Shown piece by piece: positions 5,087-9,198 of a stretch of DNA of 9,198 nt. The DNA lies in the NCBI GenBank assembly GCA_016204645.1, contig JACQKI010000039.1:1-9198 (forward strand), given 5' to 3'. The translations under genes and the position numbers were made by a program. The stretch comes from Candidatus Kerfeldbacteria bacterium. GTDB taxonomy: Bacteria > Patescibacteriota > Patescibacteriia > SBBC01. The notes below the pieces were generated by a model that worked only from the letters and a program-made list of their open reading frames with translations, was not told the origin of the DNA and did not search any database. Positions within the stretch are counted from its first letter, which is position 1, and every line of letters begins with the position of its first letter.

Positions 5087-5545
5087 GTGAAAAACAAGAA
5101 GAACCAAATAATAGTCGGCGTTGGTACCGGCGTGATGATTATGAAAGACGGGAAAGTGCTACTCGGCCGTCGTCATTCCGATGCAGAAAAAGCCGGCAGT
5201 GCCTTGCACGGCGAAGGAACGTGGACGCTACCAGGCGGCAAAGTACATTTTGGCGAAACTCTGTACGAATGCGCCGCGCGGGAAGTGGAAGAAGAAACCG
5301 GCATCAAAGTAAAATCGATGGAAATTGTCAGCGTCGGCGACGACATGGTGCCGGATGCGCACTTTGTGTCGGTGGCGTTTCTTTGTACTGACTACGAGGG
5401 CGAACCGGAAGTGCGCGAGCCGGACAAAATCGTGGAGTGGCAATGGTTTGAGCCGACGGAATTGCCGAGTCCGATGTATTTTCCGTCAAAAAGGGTGATT
5501 GAGAATTTTTTGGCGAAGAGGGTATACGGGGTAAGCGCGGGCTAG
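5087..5545 (+). CDS. Nudix hydrolase (MutT-like)
   Basis: Nudix enzymes cleave nucleoside diphosphates linked to another group, often to clean up damaged or excess nucleotides. The Nudix box Gx5Ex7REUxEExGU is complete at residues 51-73: G51, E57, then REVEEETGI (65-73), with the metal-binding glutamates present. The preceding GEGTWTLPGGK is like MutT/NUDT15-type proteins acting on nucleoside triphosphates. The length of 152 residues is usual. The start is GTG at 5087, one base after the upstream stop and without a Shine-Dalgarno sequence, so coupled translation is likely. It is the last gene of the cluster. The stop codon lies within a 10-bp hairpin. Exact substrate cannot be read from sequence. 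Confidence 0.93.
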   Translation: MKNKKNQIIVGVGTGVMIMKDGKVLLGRRHSDAEKAGSALHGEGTWTLPGGKVHFGETLYECAAREVEEETGIKVKSMEIVSVGDDMVPDAHFVSVAFLCTDYEGEPEVREPDKIVEWQWFEPTELPSPMYFPSKRVIENFLAKRVYGVSAG

Positions 5546-5557
5546 AGAGCCCGCGCT
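5534..5557 (+). terminator. Hairpin spanning the Nudix stop codon
   Basis: AGCGCGGGCT (5534-5543) and AGCCCGCGCT (5548-5557) form a perfect 10-bp stem with a four-base loop. The gene's TAG stop lies at 5543-5545, inside the stem-loop. No T-run follows. It may stabilise the mRNA end or cooperate with the terminator at 5591. Confidence 0.55.
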
Positions 5558-5590
5558 GTGGAGCCTGCGTCGTGGCTTTGGAATGCAGAA

Positions 5591-5625
5591 CGACCCCGGT
5601 CGGTGAGGACGGGGGTCGCTTTGGT
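5591..5625 (+). terminator. Terminator of the transporter/Nudix cluster
   Basis: CGACCCC (5591-5597) pairs with GGGGTCG (5612-5618), with GTC/GAC (5599-5601/5608-5610) continuing inside. CTTTGGTTGT follows. The tail is T-rich rather than a pure T-run. It lies downstream of the last plus-strand gene and before the convergent minus-strand genes. Confidence 0.65.
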
Positions 5626-5642
5626 TGTCGAGCGGTAAGTTA

Positions 5643-5658
5643 GCGACGATTTCGTCGC
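5643..5658. terminator. Palindrome in the convergent intergenic region
   Basis: GCGACGA and TCGTCGC (5643-5649/5652-5658) form a compact palindrome between the ends of the Nudix and MOSC genes. It reads equally on both strands and may help stop transcription from either side, though neither side has a strong T-run. Confidence 0.4.
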
Positions 5659-5697
5659 AACTCATCGCATCGTGTTGTGATTATCGTGATGGGGTCT

Positions 5698-6162
5698 TCA
5701 CAGCACGGCGATCGGATCGCCGGGACTGATTGGACCCGAGGAAAGGATTTCTGCTCGCAGGCCGCCGCGGTTGAGGAAGGCAGTTGCAAAACCTTCTTTC
5801 GCCGCCAGCTTCGATGGACGGCCGCACGGATCGCAGAGCTCTAAACCTCGCATCCGTACTGGTCCGACTAGGAACTCGCGGCCGATGAGGTTGTTGAGCT
5901 CGATTCCCTCGGTCAGAATGTTCCGCCGCGTCTCATGCGGAGCGAACGAAGCTGACAACTCCCGGTTTGCGGCCTCGAGCGCTTCGGCGCCGAAGAGTGT
6001 TACATGCCGGATTGCCTCCCGCGCAGCTTTCGAGTACGCACCCTGACCGAGCGCGTACCGGTCACCTTCGAGACCGAGACCGGCTAGGGCGTTGACGGTC
6101 GGAACCTGTTGCATCGGCAGGCCCATGTTCTTGCAGATGTAGATTGCAACTACCTTGGTCAT
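5698..6162 (-). CDS. Stand-alone MOSC-domain protein
   Basis: MOSC (Mo-cofactor sulfurase C-terminal) domains handle sulfur transfer or metal-sulfur chemistry, usually through a conserved cysteine. This 154-residue protein is essentially one MOSC domain. It has the family opening GLGLEGDRYALGQG (about 28-41), the conserved HETRRNILTEGIELNNLIG (76-94), then GPVRMRGLELCDPCGRP with C110 and C113; one should be the functional cysteine. The start ATG at 6162-6160 follows TTGGAGGGAAC on the minus strand, a strong ribosome site. It is about 150 bases downstream of the 87-residue gene on the same strand and may be co-transcribed. No molybdenum-cofactor gene is visible, so a cofactor-independent sulfur role is possible. 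Confidence 0.9.
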   Translation of the reverse strand: MTKVVAIYICKNMGLPMQQVPTVNALAGLGLEGDRYALGQGAYSKAAREAIRHVTLFGAEALEAANRELSASFAPHETRRNILTEGIELNNLIGREFLVGPVRMRGLELCDPCGRPSKLAAKEGFATAFLNRGGLRAEILSSGPISPGDPIAVL

Positions 6163-6237
6163 GTTCCCTCCAAGCAGGTGACTTGCGGCGGTCAGTTCGG
6201 TGGCCGTGGAAGCCCCGCCCGCATCGCCTTGCGACCT

Positions 6238-6267
6238 GCCCGATTGCCTAATAGCAATCAGGCGGGC
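6238..6267. repeat. Hairpin between the MOSC and 87-residue genes
   Basis: GATTGC (6242-6247) and GCAATC (6254-6259) form a hairpin with a six-base loop, extended by GCCC/GGGC (6238-6241/6264-6267) across a bulge. On the minus strand it lies after the 87-residue gene and before MOSC, but has no T-run. It may be a partial terminator or an mRNA stabiliser. Confidence 0.4.
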
Positions 6268-6316
6268 GCGGCACGAGCTTCGGCATCAGGAAGAAGGTGC
6301 TGTGGTATGCTGGTCA

Positions 6317-6580
6317 TCACGCCCCGCTAGCCCTCCGACGTGGTACGGATAAGACGCGTTCCGGTAGGTAGCGGCGTTCCACTAGCCTGCCTTCGAAGAG
6401 AATGCAGGCCTCGTGCGAGGGGACACCTCTTGAAAATTGCGGGGTGCATTGCTCGAAGTGCCTGAGGGCTTGCTCTTCCGACTCGAACGGGCCGTGGATT
6501 CTCGTTCCTTCCGGGTTGAAGTCGTGAATCTGGGTGGCCGGTGATGCCGGGTGATGTTCACCGCGCATGTAGAAGAACAT
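6317..6580 (-). CDS. Uncharacterised 87-residue protein
   Basis: I do not recognise this protein. ATG at 6580-6578 has GAGGAG seven bases upstream on the minus strand, which strongly supports translation. The sequence is soluble and begins MFFYMRGEHHP. It has a middle section RIHGPFESEEQALRHFEQC that looks like a helix carrying conserved-type glutamates, then a likely strand pair around ACILFEGRLVERRYLPE, and an Arg-rich tail. The pattern 'GPF.SEEQA..HF' occurs in small domains that bind or cap larger partners, but no family can be named. It lies 64 bases after the 153-residue gene, with a hairpin between them. Confidence 0.75.
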   Translation of the reverse strand: MFFYMRGEHHPASPATQIHDFNPEGTRIHGPFESEEQALRHFEQCTPQFSRGVPSHEACILFEGRLVERRYLPERVLSVPRRRASGA

Positions 6581-6615
6581 GTGATGCTCCTCGGGTTGGT
6601 GTGAGCGGAAGTTCA

Positions 6616-6632
6616 GTGACCCGTAGGGTCAC
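6616..6632. repeat. Hairpin between the 153- and 87-residue genes
   Basis: GTGACCC (6616-6622) and GGGTCAC (6626-6632) are perfect inverted copies with a three-base loop. An alternative pairing uses CAGTGAC (6614-6620) and GTCACTG (6644-6650), so two mutually exclusive hairpins are possible. Without a T-run it is not a standard terminator. Confidence 0.45.
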
Positions 6633-6644
6633 GAGCTTACTGCG

Positions 6645-7106
6645 TCACTGGATTTTTGATCGGAGAATCCGGACTACTGCTTCGCACCGACTCTGGCTGA
6701 CGATGTTGAGCCAGTCCTGGTCGGTCTGTTCGACAGCCGTGAGCAGCGCCTTGAACAGGCAGGTGCCGAGCCAGGCGTACTTTTGGCGCGGATCAGCGTG
6801 AAGTTCCGTGACCGGAATGACGACGCCGAAAGCGTGCGGCACGCCGTTGAACGGTCCGTGTTCGATCTTCCCGTTGACCGGAACGACGAACTGTTGGGCA
6901 GTTGCGTACAACGCTTCCTTGAGCGGCCAGCCGTCAGGAAAGTAGGCGACGACCGTGTAGGACAGCTCGGGCGCGTTCCGAACCGGATTCCACAGCCCGT
7001 GGACCGTGAAGCAGCTTCGGTGCTTGTGATTGACCACGACCGAGCCGTCAGACAGCACTGTCCCGAACCACTGGTCGTGACTCTGTTCGAGCAGTGTGCT
7101 CGACAT
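6645..7106 (-). CDS. Uncharacterised 153-residue protein, in operon with STAS protein
   Basis: I do not recognise this protein. ATG at 7106-7104 follows CAGGAGGC on the minus strand and starts 13 bases after the STAS gene stop, so the two are almost certainly one operon. The protein is soluble, with no signal or membrane segment. Its N-terminal half is rich in beta-type segments (FGTVLSDGSVVVNH, LSYTVVAYFPDGWPL). A helical C-terminus follows (about 110-153: KYAWLGTCLFKALLTAVEQT). It lacks the N, G1 and G2 boxes of a GHKL anti-sigma kinase and any PP2C phosphatase motif, so it is not an obvious standard partner of a STAS antagonist. Its position suggests a functional link to the STAS protein, but that is inference only. 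Confidence 0.8.
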   Translation of the reverse strand: MSSTLLEQSHDQWFGTVLSDGSVVVNHKHRSCFTVHGLWNPVRNAPELSYTVVAYFPDGWPLKEALYATAQQFVVPVNGKIEHGPFNGVPHAFGVVIPVTELHADPRQKYAWLGTCLFKALLTAVEQTDQDWLNIVSQSRCEAVVRILRSKIQ

Positions 7107-7119
7107 GGCAGCCTCCTGT

Positions 7120-7473
7120 TCAGGTTTCCGGTTGCGGCTGGGTCAGCGCAGCGACGGCCAGTTCGACCGTCGGGTAGAAGTCGAAGACCAGCGACAGCTT
7201 GGTCGTGACGAATGTCTTCTTGAGAGTCTTGCCGACCTTGGCGAGAATGAGCCGGCCGCCAGTACGAGCTGCCTGGGAGTACGCCGAAATCAGAACGCCC
7301 AGGGCAGTGGAGTCTATCTTCTTCACTTCGGTACAGTCGATGATGAGGTGCTTCGAGCCCTGGTCGAACGCCTGCTTCAGCGCTTGTTCGAGCGCGTCGG
7401 TTTCATCGTCGTTCGACAAGTGTCCCTGGGGAACGATGACCACGATACCATGGTCGAGCGTGGCGGTTTTCAC
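7120..7473 (-). CDS. STAS-domain protein (anti-sigma factor antagonist-like)
   Basis: STAS proteins such as SpoIIAA/RsbV bind an anti-sigma kinase and release a sigma factor, and are switched by phosphorylation of one serine. This 117-residue protein is a single STAS domain. The strand HLIIDCTEVKKIDSTALGVLISAYSQA holds the conserved D54-S55 pair, where the serine is the expected phosphorylation site. Then come TGGRLILAKV and the C-terminal helix after VFDFYPTVELAVAAL. The start is GTG at 7473-7471, with AAGGAGG six bases upstream on the minus strand. A promoter (7547-7574) and a leader hairpin (7510-7530) lie upstream. No kinase, phosphatase or sigma gene is present nearby, so the partner must be elsewhere or the downstream unknown protein takes that place. 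Confidence 0.92.
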   Translation of the reverse strand: MKTATLDHGIVVIVPQGHLSNDDETDALEQALKQAFDQGSKHLIIDCTEVKKIDSTALGVLISAYSQAARTGGRLILAKVGKTLKKTFVTTKLSLVFDFYPTVELAVAALTQPQPET

Positions 7474-7509
7474 GACTTTCCTCCTTGGCGGTATGACGAC
7501 TATGTCAAA

Positions 7510-7530
7510 GAGCTAGCGGTTTGCCAGCTC
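7510..7530 (-). promoter_or_regulatory. Leader hairpin upstream of the STAS gene
   Basis: On the minus strand GAGCTGGC (7530-7523) pairs with GCTAGCTC (7517-7510), eight pairs including one G-U, with a five-base loop. It sits within the transcribed leader between the promoter at 7547-7574 and the ribosome site. It could stabilise the mRNA or bind a regulator. Confidence 0.4.
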
Positions 7531-7546
7531 CTCTCTGGTCGGCTGC

Positions 7547-7574
7547 ATCCTACGTCAGCTCACGAAAAAGTCAA
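7547..7574 (-). promoter_or_regulatory. Probable promoter of the STAS operon
   Basis: On the minus strand TTGACT (7574-7569) and TAGGAT (7552-7547) are separated by 16 bases. The boxes match 5 of 6 and 4 of 6 consensus positions. Transcription would begin near 7540, leaving a leader of about 70 nt that includes the hairpin at 7510-7530. Confidence 0.6.
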
Positions 7575-7827
7575 CCACATATCTTGGTTTTGCCGGAATA
7601 AATTGTTGATGTTTTCGCTGCGCCCAATTTTTTGGTGGGCGGAGTAGTCCGCCCGCCTGCCGAAGCCAGTGCCCAGGAGAGGAGTCCCCGCACTATGCCC
7701 TCGCGTCGCTCAGGCAAATGCGGGGCAGGCGAACCTCCACGCTCTTTCGAGCATCCCGCCCAAGTGGTGCCGTCGGTCCCCGCTCTTCAGCGGGGTAAAC
7801 TCCGTCGAACCGACAAGTTTATTGGAC
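7575..7827. other. Intergenic region rich in GC palindromes, no gene seen
   Basis: Frames here have no ribosome site or recognisable product. The region holds CGCCCA/TGGGCG (7621-7626/7636-7641) overlapping GGGCGGA/TCCGCCC (7637-7643/7648-7654), the hairpin at 7686-7725, and CCCCGCT/AGCGGGG (7778-7784/7789-7795, loop CTTC). It lies downstream of the tRNA on the minus strand and upstream of the STAS promoter. Without T-runs on the minus strand the hairpins are more like repeats than terminators. Confidence 0.5.
7686..7725. repeat. CCCCGCA...TGCGGGG hairpin, copy 1
   Basis: CCCCGCA (7686-7692) pairs with TGCGGGG (7719-7725) around a 26-base interior that can pair weakly. A second hairpin with the same seven-base arms is at 7938-7975. 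The right arm also belongs to a 14-bp inverted repeat shared with 7932-7945. Confidence 0.6.
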
Positions 7828-7945
7828 TGGTGGGCGGGGAGAGATTCGAACTCTCAATCCTTTCGGAACATGCTCCTAAGGCATGCGCGTATTCCAGTTC
7901 CGCCACCCGCCCACATTTAAGAAGGCTAGCGCGCCTGCCCCGCAT
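7718..7945. repeat. 14-bp inverted repeat flanking tRNA-Leu
   Basis: ATGCGGGGCAGGCG at 7718-7731 and its exact inverse CGCCTGCCCCGCAT at 7932-7945 flank the tRNA gene. A second inverted pair, AGTGGTGCCGTCG at 7763-7775 and CGACGGCACCACT at 7992-8004, is interleaved with it rather than nested. This interleaving is not what one inverted duplication would give, so dispersed repeat units are more likely. Confidence 0.6.
7828..7912 (-). tRNA. tRNA-Leu (anticodon UAG)
   Basis: Read on the minus strand, the gene folds into a complete class II tRNA. The acceptor stem is GGGCGGG/CCCGCCC (7912-7906 with 7838-7832) and the D-stem GCG/CGC. The anticodon stem CATGC/GCATG holds loop CTTAGGA, anticodon UAG. 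A long variable arm follows, then T-stem GAGAG/CTCTC with loop TTCGAAT, discriminator A and an encoded CCA (7830-7828). The long variable arm and UAG anticodon identify leucine, reading CUA and, by wobble, other CUN codons. No mismatch is seen in the main stems, so it should be functional. Confidence 0.95.
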
Positions 7946-7975
7946 ATGTCTAGCGAAGCGAGACGTTGTGCGGGG
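7938..7975. repeat. CCCCGCA...TGCGGGG hairpin, copy 2
   Basis: CCCCGCA (7938-7944) and TGCGGGG (7969-7975) enclose a 24-base interior in which GTCT and AGAC pair again. The arms equal those of the hairpin at 7686-7725. On the minus strand it lies exactly where a tRNA-Leu-like D-arm fragment (7970-7993) breaks off. Confidence 0.6.
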
Positions 7976-7993
7976 TATTCCAGTTCCTCCACG
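7970..7993 (-). pseudogene. Degenerate tRNA-Leu fragment (D-arm region), copy A
   Basis: On the minus strand this reads CGTGGAGGAACTGGAATAC, matching the tRNA-Leu at 7885-7906 (GGTGGCGGAACTGGAATAC) with only a few differences. The D-stem is disturbed (GAG against CCC) and no anticodon stem or acceptor 3' half follows. Instead the sequence runs into the hairpin at 7938-7975. The offset from the intact gene is 87 bases, about one tRNA length, as expected from a former tandem copy. Confidence 0.55.
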
Positions 7994-7997
7994 ACGG

Positions 7998-8040
7998 CAC
8001 CACTAAAGCGGGACGTGTATGCCAGTTCCACCACCTGGGC
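7998..8040 (-). pseudogene. Degenerate tRNA-Leu 5' half, copy B
   Basis: From 8040 leftward the minus strand reads GCCCAGG, TG, then GTGGAACTGGCATACAC, a proper acceptor 5' strand and D-arm (GTG/CAC stem) of a leucine tRNA. It continues into an anticodon-loop-like CTTTAGT, but the expected stem does not pair and no CCTGGGC acceptor partner exists downstream. It is a broken tRNA, about 42 bases from copy A. Confidence 0.6.
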
Positions 8041-8104
8041 ATGGGCATTGGCGGGCAGGCGCCACGGCGGCCGAACATCCTATTGTGTGCTGTTGATATC
8101 CATT

Positions 8105-8134
8105 CTGTCAAAGGTTGGGCGAGTGCGCTACAAT
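8105..8134 (+). promoter_or_regulatory. Promoter of the calcium-loop membrane protein gene
   Basis: CTGTCA (8105-8110) and TACAAT (8129-8134) are 18 bases apart. The start codon at 8144 lies only nine bases after the -10 box, so the mRNA would have a leader of about three bases or none. No Shine-Dalgarno sequence is present, consistent with leaderless translation. Confidence 0.65.
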
Positions 8135-8143
8135 TGTGGCGGT

Positions 8144-8821
8144 ATGTTTTTGGATAAACTTCATGAAGTGCCGCCGCCTCCAGTTCGGCCCCAGCCGGTC
8201 GCCGGACGGAATTCAAAACGAAAGCGGACGTGGACTTGGACGGTGCTGGTGGTTCTGGGAGCGGTTTTGCTCGGTACGGGGACCTGGTGGTACGCCAGCC
8301 GTTCGAACGAAGCGAGCTTAGCCACCAGTTCCAAGGAAGCTTCGGGGCGATCGAACGGTCAGACAAACACCGTGCTCGGCAGCGTGAGCCCAAAAGACGC
8401 TGACAACGACGGCTTGGCTGATGAGCTTGAGCAGCTGTACGGCACGGACGTGACCAAGGCCGACACCGACGGCGACGGGTTTGATGACGGGACCGAGGTT
8501 AACAACGGCTACGAGCCGCGGAATACGTCTAAAGATGTACGGATGGTGGATGTCGGACTAGTTGAGACGCTGGCAAAACAAGTCAACGACGTGTCGGTCA
8601 TTAGCTCTGGTCTGTCGACGGCCACAGCCGAACGGTTCTACCTGGCTTTCGACGCCATTTCCACGGTCTACTACGACGCAGCCGGCAGTGTCGTGGCCCA
8701 GTGCGTGCCCGGCATTGAACCGACCGGAACGTGCGAGACCTTACCGAACGAGCTGCGGACGGACTTTTCTCGTGTGTTTACCGACGGAATTTACACGGAT
8801 TCTTACCACGTACCGTTTTAA
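8144..8821 (+). CDS. Membrane-anchored protein with thrombospondin type 3-like calcium loops
   Basis: The protein has 225 residues. A short cytoplasmic, Pro- and Lys/Arg-rich N-terminus (MFLDKLHEVPPPP, RNSKRKR) leads to one membrane helix (about 33-50, TVLVVLGAVLLGTGTWWY). A Ser/Thr-rich linker follows, then two Asp-rich loops, DADNDGLADELE (85-96) and DTDGDGFDDGTE (107-118). These are the repeated calcium-binding pattern of thrombospondin type 3 or EF-hand-like repeats. The remaining 100 residues form an extracytoplasmic domain I do not recognise, with two cysteines (CVPG, CETL) that could bond. ATG 8144 is chosen over an upstream in-frame start because of the promoter directly before it and because upstream codons overlap tRNA debris. 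Such proteins are common in CPR genomes; function is unknown, with cell-surface contact a guess. Confidence 0.85.
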   Translation: MFLDKLHEVPPPPVRPQPVAGRNSKRKRTWTWTVLVVLGAVLLGTGTWWYASRSNEASLATSSKEASGRSNGQTNTVLGSVSPKDADNDGLADELEQLYGTDVTKADTDGDGFDDGTEVNNGYEPRNTSKDVRMVDVGLVETLAKQVNDVSVISSGLSTATAERFYLAFDAISTVYYDAAGSVVAQCVPGIEPTGTCETLPNELRTDFSRVFTDGIYTDSYHVPF

Positions 8822-8824
8822 GTA

Positions 8825-8862
8825 GGTCAGTGGTTGACCGGTACGGCGTAGGTTGCTACGCT
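8825..8862 (+). promoter_or_regulatory. Promoter of the 54-codon gene, with overlapping inverted repeat
   Basis: TTGACC (8834-8839) and TACGCT (8857-8862) are 17 bases apart, and TG at 8854-8855 makes an extended -10. GGTCA/TGACC (8825-8829/8835-8839) is an inverted repeat overlapping the -35 box, so a repressor or activator site is possible. The leader to ATG 8901 is about 30 nt. Confidence 0.5.
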
Positions 8863-8900
8863 GGGTTTGGGTGAGTTCACGAACCGTAAAGGAGGTCATC

Positions 8901-9065
8901 ATGACCAAGGCCAGTAGGCTTCTCGTGAACACGATCGCCCGCTCGGCTCGTTCTGCTTCGAGCACTGCTCCCCGGGACGTCACTCTCGCTTCGCTGCCCA
9001 CGGCTTCACCACCAACCAAGAACATCTCCGTCAACCCGAAGGAGCAGCCCCTGCCTCGCAAGTAG
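8901..9065 (+). CDS. Uncharacterised 54-residue basic protein
   Basis: I do not recognise this protein. The start is supported by an excellent Shine-Dalgarno sequence, AAAGGAGGT (8888-8896), four bases before ATG 8901. A longer in-frame reading beginning at 8853 would run through the ribosome site and is rejected. The product MTKASRLLVNTIARSARSAS continues as a Ser/Thr/Pro/Ala-rich, strongly basic (about nine Lys/Arg against two acidic residues), aromatic-free chain ending KEQPLPRK. It should be largely unstructured, with a possible amphipathic N-terminal helix. It has its own promoter and a 16-bp hairpin downstream, so it is a free-standing unit. Nucleic-acid binding or a membrane-active peptide are possible but unsupported. 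Confidence 0.7.
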   Translation: MTKASRLLVNTIARSARSASSTAPRDVTLASLPTASPPTKNISVNPKEQPLPRK

Positions 9066-9080
9066 CGAGCACCGCAGCAC

Positions 9081-9126
9081 ACGTGGGAGCGTTTGGACAG
9101 TAGTTGTGACCCAAACGCTCCCACGT
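9081..9126 (+). terminator. 16-bp perfect hairpin after the 54-codon gene
   Basis: ACGTGGGAGCGTTTGG (9081-9096) pairs without mismatch with CCAAACGCTCCCACGT (9111-9126) around a 14-base loop in which ACA/TGT can pair again. It is 15 bases after the stop codon. The downstream CTCTCCTC is pyrimidine-rich but not a T-run, so termination may need a factor, or the stem may protect the mRNA 3' end. Confidence 0.65.
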
Positions 9127-9137
9127 CTCTCCTCGGC

Positions 9138-9167
9138 TTGACGAATGACACCCCCATACTGTAGGGT
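9138..9167 (+). promoter_or_regulatory. Possible promoter at the right edge
   Basis: TTGACG (9138-9143) is followed after 18 bases by TAGGGT (9162-9167), like the TTGACT/TAGGAT pair of the STAS operon. An alternative -10, TACTGT, is too close. The gene it would drive lies outside the window. Confidence 0.3.
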
Positions 9168-9198
9168 GAGCTTAGACAATCGGTGGCGTACCCTGTAC

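Noticed and set aside
7096..7647. 183-codon plus-strand frame over the STAS gene
   Set aside because: It is antisense to the recognised STAS domain and to its promoter, with no ribosome site or family match.
7621..8004. CRISPR array in the palindrome-rich region
   Set aside because: The repeats are few, differ in length and orientation, and are not evenly spaced around unique spacers; no cas gene is present.
7883..8143. N-terminal extension of the calcium-loop protein to 7883
   Set aside because: The extension crosses the tRNA gene and tRNA fragments, and the promoter at 8105-8134 would lie inside it. The start at 8144 fits better.
7950..8393. 147-codon minus-strand frame
   Set aside because: Its C-terminal part is translated tRNA-Leu debris (WWNWHT, WRNWNT) and the rest is antisense to the membrane protein gene.

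Overview
The window reads as a compact, GC-rich bacterial fragment that uses the standard code: TGA is a plausible stop for several genes. My best guess is a Patescibacteria/CPR (Parcubacteria-like) genome. The reasons are a short membrane-anchored protein with two thrombospondin-3-like calcium loops, promoters whose -10 box sits directly against the start codon (leaderless mRNAs), a bifunctional FBP aldolase/phosphatase, many GC-rich intergenic hairpins, and a tRNA-Leu flanked by decayed tRNA pieces. This placement is an inference; no phylogenetic marker is present.

Layout. (1) Positions 1 to about 700 carry no credible gene but hold an extraordinary density of long perfect helices (up to 14 bp), several enclosing two further hairpins. 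I interpret this as part of a large structured RNA whose left end lies outside the window. It is followed by a small array of phased CGAAT repeats (751-774). (2) Positions 930-1111 on the minus strand form a complete small transcription unit: a consensus promoter, about 145 nt, a closing inverted repeat and an intrinsic terminator. This is a candidate small RNA. (3) Position 1230 begins a broken copy of the 5' end of an ABC-transporter ATPase gene. The intact homologue starts at 2796, on the other side of the FBP aldolase/phosphatase gene (1518-2708).

(4) Positions 2796-5545 are a plus-strand cluster: MacB/LolD-type ATPase, MacB-type permease, a four-helix DMT-like membrane protein and a Nudix hydrolase. 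The last three are almost contiguous. The cluster ends in hairpins at 5534-5658. (5) Positions 5698-7473 are read from the minus strand: STAS-domain protein, an unknown 153-residue protein, an unknown 87-residue protein and a stand-alone MOSC protein, each with a strong Shine-Dalgarno sequence. (6) Positions 7620-8060 hold tRNA-Leu(UAG), partial tRNA-Leu-like copies and several inverted repeats. (7) Positions 8144-9126 hold the calcium-loop membrane protein and a 54-codon mini-cistron with its own promoter and a 16-bp hairpin downstream.

The ABC ATPase and permease should act as one efflux or lipoprotein-release complex. FBP aldolase/phosphatase would run the gluconeogenic step from triose phosphates to fructose 6-phosphate. 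The most unusual content is RNA-level: the large structured region, the small minus-strand transcript and the repeats around the tRNA.
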